From NCBI RefSeq assembly GCF_020184175.1, contig NC_065533.1, positions 58,442,351 through 58,506,350 on the forward strand: a stretch of 64,000 bases of DNA, written 5' to 3'. The notes below the pieces were generated by a model. The model saw nothing but the letters and a program-made list of their open reading frames with translations. It was not told the origin of the DNA and searched no databases. A program made the translations under genes and the position numbers. Every line of letters starts with the position of its first letter. The first letter of the stretch is position 1. The stretch comes from Aphis gossypii (lineage: Eukaryota > Arthropoda > Insecta > Hemiptera > Aphididae). Shown here one piece after another: positions 1-10,936 of the stretch.

Positions 1-830
1 TACATTTGTACATGCTATATTTTAAATAAATAATTAAAGGTAATAACAATATATAATTTGGTAATTTTGAAATAAATAATTACAATAATAATATAATATT
101 TGGTCGAAACATAAAATTTGGACGAATTTTTAGGAAAAATAATTAAAATAATGATATACAATTTGGTCCAGTTTTTAAAATAAATAATTATTATCTCTAT
201 ATATAAAGGGAAGTGTACTTTACCAATAATCAACGTGTAGTAATCCGACCATATTACGTTATTTTATTACTTTATTTTTATTACCTTTGAGCTGATACTG
301 TTTGCAATAATTTCATACATCCAATTATAGATCTAGTATTATATTCTTGTTATATGAATTCGTAGAAAGCTAATACGCATTCAATAATCGTGTCTTAGTA
401 AACACGAAACTTGTGTTCCGGTTTACCATGACACACACGTATATTCTGGGACTACGTCCATGATTAGTTTTATATAAAAAGGGTTGTGGTAGTATTAAGA
501 TTCAGACATAGTTAAGCCTCAAGTACGCATGGACCGGTGGCGTTGTTCTATACTTAACAACACATCGGGCTAGTCGTTAATATTATTATTTTACTCTGTC
601 TCAGTTAATAAATAACTTGATTTTCAAACTTATAAAAAACGAGTTGTTTATTTACTACAAATTTCTTACGCTCTCCGAAGAAGATAGACGACAATGTGGA
701 CTTCGTCGTTAAATCGTGTTGAGCCATCTTCACCAGGACCGGCTCATTACAAGCGCAACGCCCAGACCAAATCACTGGGTTTAGAGACTTCAAATGTTGT
801 ACAGAGGTTCCTTAAGCAATGTAGAGCGCA
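1..830. other. AT-rich stretch with no recognisable gene
   Basis: No reading frame here carries a recognisable protein motif; the frames are short and low in complexity. A slightly less AT-rich block (about 360-830) contains a TATA-like run (471-483), which could be the promoter part of an eroded mobile element. I found no matching terminal repeats to support that. Confidence 0.5.
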
Positions 831-1493
831 CTAAGAAAGGATTTTTCAAAATTCGCATTTTAAAGGGTTGCTCAAACGGTGATTTTATGATTTATGATGG
901 AATTTTTGTTTATAAATGGTTGCTATAACAACCTGATTTATGTGTTGATACATTTATCACTTTATTATTACAGCTAATTATTGTTATTGTTATTATTAAA
1001 TAACACGTCTTCGTAGTTTGTATACGCACACTTCCAAAGTTTATGTACGGTACCTAACTATGGTTCTTTCTAAAAATTGAAATGTAAAATAACAAGTTGT
1101 TTTACTTATTATTAATAATATAAAATAACATAAAATTCGGTTTGTTATTTTCGTGTGGTAAACCACTCGTGAGTTGATATAAATTGGCGTTACCTAACTG
1201 AATTGATTAAAAAATTGTAACATGACACAGTTTTTAAACTGTGAATCCGACGTAATATTAAATTAAATGAAAATTTAAAAAAAAATTAAATTAATTGTGT
1301 AATCCCAATTAAATTAAACACTTACACACGGCCTACGAAAATGCAAAAAAAGAAAGTAACACACGGGCAACGCTGTATCGGGTCAGCTATGCCTATTTGA
1401 GTTATCGACTTGAAATTTCGAGGATAGATTTTTAAAATAATTTCATCGGGTACTAAGAAAGGATTTATCAACATTTTGATTTTAAAGGGTTGA
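831..1493. repeat. Pair of dispersed direct repeats about 620 bp apart
   Basis: A stretch of about 40 bp starting with ctaagaaagga at 831-873 recurs at 1453-1493. Both continue through a shared ttttaaagggttg core, with a few substitutions. The spacer (about 580 bp) has no gene. This could be the remains of a tandem duplication or of two related element ends. Confidence 0.55.
1363..1390 (+). mobile_element. Possible Helitron-type 3' end motif
   Basis: The sequence acgggcaacg...gggtcagcta resembles the GC-rich hairpin tail that closes many insect Helitrons just before a CTRR end. A Helitron helicase fragment lies 400 bp downstream on the same strand, which makes the resemblance relevant but does not prove it. 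The final bases read CTAT rather than an ideal CTRR-T, so this is tentative. Confidence 0.3.
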
Positions 1494-1785
1494 AATCGGT
1501 AAAAATAATTTTTTATATGTAAGTTGTATATCTATATTGATATAATAATAACAATAGCAGTCGACCGATAATAATACATTTCTTAGATATGCGATATGGA
1601 TAAACGTGTTACGATCCACCATGCCGTCGCGGCGTTTCCTATATCATTTACACTATTCACAGTCTTTACGACAGTTCATTTGTCTACTGACTTGTCTGAC
1701 TTACTCACGAGTCACGATAGGCTCACTGCTTTACTGATACGTTCTGATACACATTATATGTATTTTACTAATACGTATTATATTA

Positions 1786-2271
1786 TATGATGCAGTAAAT
1801 TATTATCCCGTAGAATTTCTCAATTCACTTAACCCTCCTGGATTCCCACCACATTTATTAACATTAAAAATTGGTACTCCTATAATGCTTCTAAGAAATC
1901 TTATCCCACCAAAATTGTGCAATGGGATTCGTCTACGTATTACTGATCTTCAAAAAAATCTAATAGAAGCTCAAATTATGACTGGATCTGCAAAAGGTGA
2001 ATCAGTTTTTATTCCTTGCATACCAATAATACTATAAGATTATCCATTCCAATTTAAGAGAATGCAGTTTCCTGTCATAATATGTTTTGCTATGACAATA
2101 AATAAATCACAAGGACAAACCTTGAAAATTGCAAGGATCGATGTAAGAGAAGATTGTTTTTCATATGGACAATTTTATGTGGCATGCTCCAGAGTTAGTA
2201 TGTCCACAAATTTAGTTATTTTGGCACCAACAGGAAAAACATCAAATGTAGTTTATAGAGAAATTGTATAA
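1786..2271 (+). pseudogene. Helitron PIF1-like helicase, C-terminal fragment
   Basis: One frame from about 1786 reads the conserved tail of Helitron-encoded helicases: a YPVEFLNSLNPPGFPPH segment, then a PIMLLRNL segment, then the superfamily-1 motif around TINKSQGQT, then a YVACSRV segment that lies in helicase motif VI. One in-frame TAA (about 2035-2037) interrupts it just before the DYPFQFKR segment; the rest stays open to the stop at 2271. The Rep nuclease and the Walker A/B half are missing, so this is a 5'-truncated dead copy. In an intact Helitron the helicase unwinds DNA during rolling-circle transposition. The family is clear; the exact 5' break is uncertain. Confidence 0.85.
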
Positions 2272-2279
2272 TAAGATTG

Positions 2280-2640
2280 TTGTCATACATTATTATTTTT
2301 TATTATATACCTATTAAAATTAATCGTCTGTCTTGGTCTGCGGCCGTCCGGTTAAAGTTGGGCTGTAGACATTTTTATAATTAAAACCGGCAACGACGGT
2401 TAATTCAGTTAGTAATAATATAAAATTTATTTGGATGTCGGCAACACAATATTTGCTAACTTTTCTATAAATAAAATTCTACTAATTTCATTATTTTTAA
2501 ATTGTGTCATTACTGAACTTATAAATTTTTATTTTTCCAATATTTCTCGACGTCTATTATTTAAATTTGAACTACGCATTTTTACATATATATCACATTA
2601 TACTTGTTTTAAAACATCGACTAAATGAAATATACTGGGA
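2280..2640. other. Gap between the Helitron and MULE remnants
   Basis: AT-rich, with one small GC-richer patch (about 2330-2405). I see no gene, terminal repeat or array in it. Confidence 0.5.
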
Positions 2641-3665
2641 TTTGGTGAGTAAACCATGCTATTTAGTTTGGAATGAAATTATTCACAAGCATTAGTTATT
2701 TGCATCGTAGAATTAGAAAATTCAGTCCAAATAGACGGTGGAAATAAACTGTCAGCCATCACATACATTTCTAAGGAATAGTCACAAAATTCATGTATGC
2801 GATTATCATTGGGTTAAATCGCCATGATTTCGTTTATAAAACAGTCGTCTACATCATTTGGGTTTAAGAATGATAGACCAAAATATAATTTTAAATACAT
2901 TCCAATTTCTGTTTTTTTTTTAAATTTGTACATAAACCTATAGTTGGATTTTTCTCCAAATGCTCTGCCCTAGATGAAAACGACATCCTTTTCTTGGAGC
3001 ATTTGGGAAAACAATTAAAAGTGCCGAATGAATTGCCTGTTCAAAGTCAGCAATTCAGCATAAATGATTTTAGGTGATAAGTTTAAGTTCAAATCGTTCA
3101 TCTTTATTAATAAATTAGTGAAAGCATCTTCATAAATTTGTTTTGTTTTTCCCGTTAATAAAAAAAATATTAGAGGCATATAATTATGATTTTTAACACC
3201 GTGAATTGTAAATAATTGGTAAAACATTTTGGGACAACTTTTAAATGTACCATCAACAAACAAAATTTCGCAACCACTTATAAATATTTTAAATTTGCAT
3301 GTGTTGTAAAAGCCACAATATTATTTTCAGGATTGTTAATAAATAAAAAATTTTCGTCTCTATTAGTTTTGATGTCCAAATTATCTAAAGCTGTATGTAA
3401 ATCAATCAAAGTGTCAGGCAGTTTGGGATAAAACTAATGCAAATTTTTTCGAAATCGTGTTGTGTCATTTGTTGTTCATGTACTAATATCTCCCTTTAGT
3501 AGCTCACGATGTAGTATTTTACTGGGTTTTTCAAATGAATACTCTATAGCTTTACGTTTTAAATTATTACATACCTGTTGTCTAATTAATTTTTGTTTGT
3601 CATCTTTTTCGTGATTATAATTTATCTCGCGAAATATAACTTTATGTTCTCTATTAAAAGTTTAA
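2640..3665 (-). pseudogene. MULE (Mutator-like) transposase with FLYWCH-type N-terminus, remnant
   Basis: Read on the minus strand from about 3665 downward, the frames give in order: the tail of a FLYWCH zinc-finger region (YNHEKDDKQ..., then NLKRKAIEYSFEKPSKILHR), a linker, then the MULE catalytic-domain start FVDGTFKSCPKMFYQLFTIH (about 3200-3263). Near the C-terminus come a DDCFINEIM segment (about 2816-2864) and PPSIWTEF...TNACE (about 2668-2740). The order matches full-length insect MULE transposases. At least one frameshift (about 3265-3290) and a stop just after NACE break it, and the middle part around the later catalytic residues is eroded. Known role of the family: DDE cut-and-paste transposition. 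The N-terminal half of the FLYWCH domain is missing upstream, where a 33-bp array begins. Confidence 0.85.
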
Positions 3666-3715
3666 GTTATACCTAATATAATAAGTGTATAATAAATAAA
3701 CTATTGCTGATACAC

Positions 3716-3822
3716 GGCATGCAATTTGGACAAACCCTTCTATGAAATGGCATGCAATTCGGACAGCCCCCTTTAAGAAATCGCAAGCAATTTTTTTTTT
3801 TTTTTGGCATGCAATTCGGACG
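3716..3822. repeat. 33-bp minisatellite with ggcatgcaattYggac core
   Basis: Copies of a 16-base core begin at 3716, 3749 and 3806, with a degenerate copy around 3781. The first two full units are 33 bp long and each ends in a related ...ctWtRWgaaat tail. A poly-T run (3791-3805) interrupts the array. The period is a multiple of three and the minus strand is open across it, giving repeating IACHF-like peptides, but nothing suggests this is a real protein. It abuts the broken N-terminus of the MULE remnant. Confidence 0.8.
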
Positions 3823-3924
3823 CAGCCATCGCACGTCACTGATTTTGAGAGTTTCAATTAGGATAGGTTGGATTAGATTCAGGTATGTTGTTTTTAAAAT
3901 CCTTGGTTGACACAAGTACAATGT

Positions 3925-4530
3925 TCTGTTTTTATTTTATTTGTTTATTCATGATGATAATACGCTATTATACAATTTACATCACTTACATCAATAGTTT
4001 TATTGTTATATGCTGATGTTATGCTTAATAATAATATGGTGATGCTGTCACGCTTAGCCGCTTAGGAGAGGTTAGCGTTGGCTCCCCCGGCACCAAAAAA
4101 TACATGTAAGGTATACCTACCCATAATGTTGCTAATTTGATTATTGTAGCCCCACCTAAATATCAGTACCTACTAGTTAGGTTTTAGGTATATTTTTAGC
4201 TCTCTTGAATATTTTGGAAGTAAATGTTTGATAAAATAATTTATTATAAATAACAGTACGTTAGTATTCATTATAATCAATGATAACAGGTATACACTAT
4301 ACATTAACAGTTAACATTAAAATATAATTCTTTTTTATTAACTAGGTAGGTACAATTGTACAACTGTATTTAGTCCAATACCTACTCTAATATTAGTAAC
4401 TATTACCTACCTACCTACCACCTAATATAAATTATTCATTATTAACATTACTAGTACCTAATGATTAATGAATATAAATAAAATGTTATGAAATTATGGA
4501 AATGAAATAAATTATAATAGGTAAATAGGT
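3925..4530. other. Gap rich in TAGGTA/TACCTA motifs
   Basis: No gene. The stretch contains many short TACCTAC / TAGGTAGG motifs (for example 4130-4200 and 4340-4430) of a kind seen elsewhere in this window (39240-39390, 43980-44360). I read these as a genome-wide compositional habit rather than a functional site. Confidence 0.6.
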
Positions 4531-5130
4531 TAATATTTTTAAATTCCGTTGATTTTACGGTCCGGAAATTCATTTTCAATGAATTTTATACACCATTAAT
4601 ATAAACTTAAATGTATTTAAATTTTTTTCCGTTTTATTACACCGATATGTTATAGTTCATGAATTCATAATTCCTGTGGTTTTATTTCCGGGACTTTATT
4701 GGCGTCCCGGAATTTTGCTTTCCTGGTAATTTACGGCCAGAGGTATTTAATTCCGGTAAATTTACGTTTATTTTCTTTCGTTATTACGTTCCGTAAACTA
4801 AAATTTCAATTTTTTTATATATTCAATACAAATTATATTGTAGTAATTTTATACTCCGAAATTCAAATTCTCGAATTAATTTTCCAATTTAATTTTGTCC
4901 ATTTATTTTAAGCTCTATACAAATTACAGTCAATATGTTTAAATTCCGCTGATTTTACGGTCCGGGATTTCATTGTCAATGCATTTTAAACTACAAAAAT
5001 ATATATTTCAATTTGTTTAAGTTCTTGCCTTTTTATAATACGAAAGTGTTATAGGTACTCCGTGATTTTGTTATTCTGGTAATTTTGTTCCCATGATTTT
5101 ACGGCCTCCCAATACAATGTGTTACCGGAG
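4531..5130. repeat. Two diverged tandem copies of a ~395-bp unit
   Basis: The block starting near 4531 (aaattccgttgattttacgg) recurs near 4931 (aaattccgctgattttacgg). Similarity continues for about 200 bp past each start: a shared ccgg(a/g)atttcatt, then a gttatag segment, then a (ttc/ttat)tctggtaat...ttacggcc segment. The second copy fades near 5130. Copies differ by many substitutions, so the duplication is old. Nothing shows coding function. Confidence 0.7.
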
Positions 5131-5139
5131 ACGGATATT

Positions 5140-7238
5140 TTAATTCTACCGATCAATGTAGCGTATTCGCTTTTAAGAGGTGGCGAGTTTAGACTATAAA
5201 AAATCATAAGCTTCATCATGAATACAGCTAGTTCAGTAGAAGCTCTAGAAGCCAGTATATTTTTTTCAAGCATCTCCACGCTAACAGAAATGTAAGTACT
5301 TATTAATACTATTACTTTACTACTATTAAATATTTACTATTATCATGTAGAATTTAAGTTTTATTATTTGAATCGGTTGACTATTATAATTTTCCACTAT
5401 AAAAATGATTCCAATTAATAATGGTTTAGGAAATGGTATTTTATATAATTTGCACCACAAATAGGTACATTTAAATACATAATATGTAATTTGTATCAAA
5501 AATATAACATGTATTTGCGTTACATAAATAAATTAATTTTAGGTAGTATTTTTTTACGCCACGCCAGAAAACGAAATGAAATATGTAATTTGTACCAGCC
5601 CTAAAATTGAGTATAGTACGAGACATTTTGAATAGTTCGAAAAGATTAGTGTGTAGTACAACATTTAAAAGTATGTTATTTTAATTAATCATTTATAATA
5701 ATAATAATATGTATAATTTTATATCTTCACATTTTTTAAAAAAAAATAAATATTTTAATAGTTTTTTTTCCAAACCACATATACACAGATACATCGTAAA
5801 CAATATTTTGTGTTGTTACGTCTTATACACTTAATTATAGTTATTATTATTTTATTATTATCAGCTTAGTTGTAGTAAATGTGCGGTATATACACGGAAT
5901 ATATTCTGTGGTATATATATAAACAAAAATAGTTACTAGCTTTTTCTCGTTTCTTACAGAGTTTAGTTGTTATAAAAAATTATAAATTATGTTTTATTTT
6001 TTAAAAAAATAGTATAATATACTTAACAAGAATTTACTTATTTAATATACATAGAGTTTGCTTTACTTATACATTTATTTATAATTAAAGTATGATTGAT
6101 TTTATATGTTTTATGAATTATTACTAAACAAAAATTTACTTATTTTGATATACATAGTTTTTACTTATATATACATTTTATTATAATTATAATTTTAATA
6201 AGGTGAACAATGTTACAAATTATAATTTTAGTATGTACAGATTAGATAATGCCCCTTTTTAAAATTTTATTTGGTGTGAATTATAAACTTGAAAAGTGGT
6301 ACAAATTATTAAAAAAATACATTTTTTTTAGATGTGGTGTAAATGAGATATAGTTTTTACCTTACCATTTTTATATTTAAAAAAAGAATAAACGAATAAA
6401 TATTTACCTATAATTTCAGATTTTTTTTTTTTAATGGAATATATATCCAATCTTTGATAGAAGAATTAGAATTGAAAGTTTTAGAAAACGAAAAAAGTGT
6501 TGATCAAGATGAAGAAAGAAAAAAATTGATATAAGAGTTTTAAATAAAAAGATTCATGGTTTATATAAACAAAAAATAATAAACCTAATTGAAATAGACA
6601 AGTTAAGAATAAAAAAGAAACATTTTAGACGATTATAATTTTTCTTATTATATTGGTCTACAATATAATAGACGTTTACGTTATCGTTCCTAATTTTGAA
6701 TAATCAACTAGAAGATTTAATAAATAATTTGTTTAAATAAATCTAATTTTTTTAACCCAATTAAAGCTAGTTTAATTATTATTATTTCTTTAATCTGTTT
6801 TCCATTTTTTCTTTTTTATACACCTACTTGTATAGAAGTATTAGTTTGTTCACAATAGCTTTTCTAAAACATAAAAAAATGTTTTTTTTTTAGAAAATGG
6901 ATTTACTTAACCATATCTTAATTGAAATTCATCGATTGGACGAAGAAATCGATGATAATGATGAGAAGGAAGTACAAAGTAAACATGAACAAAGAAAAAC
7001 CATAATCTTAATCAAAAGAAAAATAAAATATTAAGATATGAAAAATACTTAGCTAAAACACTTTTACAAGATAAAAAAAAAAATAAAAATCTTAAAAGAA
7101 AATATAATAAATTTGAGAAATGAAATATTACTTGTTAATAAATATTATAATTTGTATGATTATGTTAGTTTTCGAAAACAGACGTTAGCTTATCATCTGC
7201 ATAGCGATTATTGTATATTATTGGAAGATCTAAATTTA
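5140..7238. other. Long AT-rich gap with two degenerate lysine/glutamate-rich frames
   Basis: No family is recognisable. Two stretches (about 6436-6540 and 6898-7240) could encode short charged helices; the second opens with MDLLNHILIEIHRLDEE and, after several stops, includes an FRKQTLAYHLHSDY segment. They may be remnants of one transposon gene, but I could not name it. Scattered (g)taatttgtac/accaaat-like words around 5450-6310 look repetitive but do not form clean repeats. Confidence 0.4.
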
Positions 7239-7262
7239 TTAACACGTTGACCGCCATGTGCC
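7239..7262. mobile_element. Possible lone piggyBac-type end (TTAA + CACGTTGACCGCC)
   Basis: A TTAA target motif (7239-7242) is followed directly by cacgttgaccgcc, which resembles terminal repeats of insect piggyBac-type elements. No matching inverted copy was found nearby, so this would be a single eroded end. Confidence 0.25.
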
Positions 7263-7705
7263 CGCCAGCGGTCACACTAACTAGAAACTTATTACTGCTT
7301 TTGTGGTCGCCGGCTGTCAAACTACCTTATAACATCCACGCCATGTGGACGCGGGCTGCCCATAGATAATATATACATGGATAGGACATCCCTATACTTA
7401 ATACACACGGTATAATGTGGCCGAAGAAAATATATGTTACCACACTAGTGACATTAGTGGTTCATGATAAAACCTTATTATCAACACAGAGTAGAAATAT
7501 AGATAATACTTCGCTTATCAATAATTAAAATAATTAATTATATTTTGTTATTGAACTTGTTAGTTGTTTATATATTTGTCTATTATAACTTGTAATTTAA
7601 TATTTATAACTGTATTCTGTAGATACTTTTGTATTTTTAAATGGTTTTTAAATGGTTGTACTGTGGGTCATCATCGATAAATTATGATAAACTGTCTTTT
7701 CATTC

Positions 7706-7730
7706 GAGGCGTGTAGTTTCAAAACCAGCC
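7706..7730 (+). repeat. Left terminal inverted repeat of the 3.2-kb transposon
   Basis: 25 bp identical in inverse to 10912-10936. An inverted subterminal copy of its inner part follows at about 7745-7760 and a direct one at about 7886-7899 (cttcaaaacaagcc). Confidence 0.95.
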
Positions 7731-8094
7731 AAAAGCACTTTTTTTGAAAACTGGTTTTTTTGTATTTTCTAAATGGTCACACTGTATTAAAAGTGCTGTA
7801 AAAATATTGAACATCAAAAGAGACCATAACTGGTATAAACTGACCACGGGAAATTGTAGTTGGTATCAAAATCACCCATCTGACGATGTTTACTTCAAAA
7901 CAAGCCATAATCAATTACGTTATTTTTCGCGGCAAAAAAATAATTGATAATAATAATAATGCTACCTATGATAGTAGTAATATTATTATCGTTATAAGTT
8001 ATAACTAAATATTTATTTTTAATTAGTTATTTTACTAGCTGTTAATAGTCTTATTATGTTGTGTACGTGTTAATTATTTATGTAAGTTCTTTTA

Positions 8095-9925
8095 TAAACA
8101 AGGACAAACATCCTCAAATCGAAGATATATCTAGAAAAAGGAAAATAAACAGGCAATTATGGGAAGTAACAAGGAAAAAAACTGAAAGGTATTTTATAAT
8201 CTCATAACTAGTTAATTAAATTTTACAATATAACTAGTAACACAATTTTTACATGTTAGGTATTGTAATCCTGGTGCCCCAAAATGTAAAAAATGTGACC
8301 ATAAATTGCAAATTCATGCATTCAAATGCAGTGAACTACAGCGTGTTGATCAAATAAATTTCCATAAAAACTTTTACAGCAATATAACTAAAATACAACA
8401 AGATTCATATATACTTAAGTACACATCGGGAATAAAATCAAAAGAAAAAGAACCTGGTGTACGTAATGAAATAAGAAATTTGACAATTAAATATTATATT
8501 CCAAAAATGTTTTCAAAAAAACTAATTCCAGTTTGCCGTGATTTGTTTTTATCAACCCTTTTGCTATCAAAAAATCGTGTACAGGGTGTAGTACGTAGAA
8601 ATTTCATTTTTGGAACTAGTCCAACTGAAAATAGGGGTGGCAATAGAAAAACTAATATTTTTATGGACAAAAGAAATGGAGTTATCACTTTTATTAAAAA
8701 AATTAATGTTATTGAAAGTCATTATTGTAGAAGTAAATCATCTAGTCGTGTGTATATAAGTAGTGAATTAAATATTAAAAAATTGTGGCGAATTTATAAT
8801 GATGAAGCAGAGGATTTATTAAAAGTGAAAGAAAGTTACTTTCGCCATATTTTCTGTACAGAATTTAATATAGGATTTGGTACACCTAGTACAGACGCAT
8901 GTTCTACATGCATAAGCTTATCAGAAAAAATTAAACATTCAGATTGCAGTACAAAAAAAAATGAATTAAAAACAGAACTAAAATTACACAAATTAAAAGC
9001 CAATGCATTTTATTCCAAATTAAAAGAAAATAAACAAGACTTGCTCATTGTTTCATTTGATTGCCAAAAAAACCAACCATTGCCTCGTGTTCCTGATCAA
9101 GCTGCATACTATTCACGCCAGTTATACAAGTATAACCTGACCATTATAATAGGTCATTCAAAATGTGCCTATACTAAAGATAATGTTTTTATTTATCACT
9201 GGGATGAAACTGAACATGCCAAGGGTTCGAACGAAATTTCATCTGCTGTTTATCATTGCCTATCAAATTTAGTTATTCCTACATCAATTAAAACTGTACG
9301 GTTAGTTGCTGATGGCTGTGGAGGTCAAAACAAAAATTCAACAATGATGGGCATGGTATCAACTTGGTTTCTGAATTTAGCCCCTATTCATGTACAAAAT
9401 GTAGAATTTGTTTTTCCAATTGTAGGCCATTCTTTTCTACCAGCAGATAGGGTTTTTGCTAATATTGAAAAAAAAATTAAAAGGAAAGATGTTATTACTA
9501 GTCCAGATGAATATACAAATTTATTTTCAGACTTTGGTACTACAGTACCTTTAGCAGGAATAGTACATGACTGGAAGACATCTGTACAGTCAGTTTTCAA
9601 ACCTCCTGGCGGTTGGCATTTTAGTTTTAATTCAACAAAAAGATTTTTGTTTAAAAAAAATGTACAAAAAACTAATGTTTTGATAAAAGGTGAAGTAAGT
9701 TACCAAGTTGAAACTGGTGCGTATAAAAATGTATGTAAGAAGGGAAAGACTGTGCATAACATTAATAATTTACATTTAAGCGAAATATCTACTAGAAATA
9801 TGAAAATAAATCCATTGAAGTTAAGGGATGTGGATAATTTACTGAAAAAACATTATGGTGACCAATGGCAAACATTAGATTTTCTTAGGTTTTACAAAGA
9901 CAATATATTCAAAAAATCTCAATAA
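8095..9925 (+). CDS. Putative DDE-like transposase of the 3.2-kb transposon (no named family)
   Basis: The main exon runs from an AG acceptor at 8258-8259 through an unbroken frame to TAA at 9923-9925 (about 555 codons). An upstream exon (about 8095-8190, ending in a consistent GT donor) adds DISRKRKINRQLWEV. The true start codon is not determined; 8306 is a TTG, not a start. Visible features in order: a Cys cluster (NPGAPKCKKC), an internal CRDLFLSTLL segment, RVYISSEL, then FNIGFGTPSTDACSTC. Three acidic blocks suggest an RNase H/DDE fold: VSFDCQKNQPLPR, LVADGCGGQNKNS and FLPADRVFANIEKK. I know this protein type as uncharacterised, widespread in insects and cnidarians, and I think catalogued as DUF7869 (from memory, not checked). 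Its place between perfect TIRs supports a transposase role. It is one of very few frames in this window with no lesion. Confidence 0.8.
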
Positions 9926-10192
9926 TTAATATTAGATGATGAAGAATATATTACTATGTGCTGTGATGAAAATATGTGTGATACTGATCAAAACCTGATG
10001 ATATAATAGTTAAATTTAATATTAAAATAATAAAAAATACTGTGAAATTATAAATGATGTGATATTATATTATAAAAAGTATTATACTAAACAACAGTTT
10101 TTATGTTCATTGTTATTTTATGTTTTATTCAAATAATTTTTTAATACCTGAAAAAATGTATAATTTTTATATTGTAATAATATTATAATATT

Positions 10193-10570
10193 GTCTAAGG
10201 TATGACAGAATTTTAAATAGTTGTATTGGTTGTTGTTAATAAATTATAATCAAATAATGTTACCTTATTATTTAAAGTATGATAGATTGAATAGATTTAT
10301 TTTATTGTTAATAATATCCTAATATTGTCTAAGGTATGACAGAATTTTAAATAGTTTTATTAGGTAGTTGTTTTTAATAAATTATAATCAAATAATGTTA
10401 CTTTATTGTCTAAGGTATGACAGATTGAAAAGTTTTTTTTTATTGTTAATAAATTAGTTTTGTCTTATTGTCTGAGGTATGGCAAAATAAATAATTTTTT
10501 ATATTGTTAATAATATTAATAATATCATAATATATTTTGATCAATAAAGTTTGTCTAAAGTAAGACAATG
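10193..10570. repeat. Irregular tandem array, gtctaaggtatgacag core
   Basis: Copies of the core begin at about 10193, 10328 and 10408, with diverged copies at about 10268 (tttaaagtatgatag), 10470 (gtctgaggtatgg) and 10553 (gtctaaagtaag). Spacing is 60-83 bp. Between cores the unit reads roughly ...attttattgttaataaatta.... The array lies in the 3' noncoding part of the 3.2-kb transposon. Confidence 0.85.
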
Positions 10571-10617
10571 TCATAATATAATATTATTTGGTTTTTTATT
10601 AAAATATTCCTATGTTA

Positions 10618-10740
10618 GTTTCAAAATCACCTATAGCGCAATGTCAATTTCAAAACCAGCCATCTACATAAAAACCAAAAAAATATTTTGCTTCAAAACC
10701 AGCCATATAATGAAATTTGCAACAAAACCAGCTATCTTGA
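10618..10740. repeat. Subterminal direct copies of the TIR motif ttcaaaaccagcca
   Basis: Four copies with slight changes start at about 10618 (tttcaaaatcacc), 10648, 10692 and 10721 (acaaaaccagct). They repeat the inner part of the TIR in direct orientation. In other DNA transposons such subterminal motifs are binding sites for the transposase; that role here is inferred. Confidence 0.8.
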
Positions 10741-10911
10741 AACTAGAAATGTATATAACTCTTGTAATAATATTTTTATAAAACGCCTATTCATACACAG
10801 TATTTATGCATTCCAAACCCATGATTTCATATTTATTACAAAATCATAGAGTAAAATTTTAAGGTCTTTTTGGTTTTTTGTTGTTCCTGAAAATTTTTAA
10901 AAATTGGTTAT

Positions 10912-10936
10912 GGCTGGTTTTGAAACTACACGCCTC
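10912..10936 (-). repeat. Right terminal inverted repeat of the 3.2-kb transposon
   Basis: 25 bp identical in inverse to 7706-7730. Immediately outside, taatttcgtaagt restores the splice donor of the interrupted THAP exon. Confidence 0.95.

Larger units (their letters stand above)
7706..10936 (+). mobile_element. Complete DNA transposon with perfect 25-bp TIRs (GQNKN-type transposase)
   Basis: The left end 7706-7730 (gaggcgtgtagtttc, then aaaaccagcc) is matched base for base by the inverted right end 10912-10936. Inside lie an unbroken transposase frame (to 9925), subterminal copies of the ttcaaaaccagcca end motif, and a tandem array. The 3231-bp element sits exactly at the exon 1 splice donor of a THAP/P-like gene. 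The bases flanking the TIRs (cattc on the left, taatttc on the right) resemble each other but do not form a perfect duplication, so target-site length and superfamily stay open. The perfect TIRs and open frame suggest a recent insertion. Confidence 0.88.

Noticed and set aside
15..233. 72-residue minus-strand frame rich in Ile and Tyr
   Set aside because: The product of an AT-rich sequence with no motif; composition explains it.
3716..3822. CRISPR array
   Set aside because: Units are contiguous and diverged with no unique spacers, there are no cas genes and the genome is an insect's.
3654..3921. Two minus-strand frames across the ggcatgcaattcggac array
   Set aside because: The period is a multiple of three, which keeps frames open by chance; the peptides are repeats without domain likeness.
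7239..7400. Complete piggyBac MITE starting at TTAA 7239
   Set aside because: No inverted partner or second TTAA-bounded end was found within a few kilobases, so only a possible single end is listed.
8306..8308. Start of the GQNKN transposase at 8306
   Set aside because: The codon is TTG and coding likeness continues upstream (NPGAPKCKKC) to a splice acceptor at 8258-8259.
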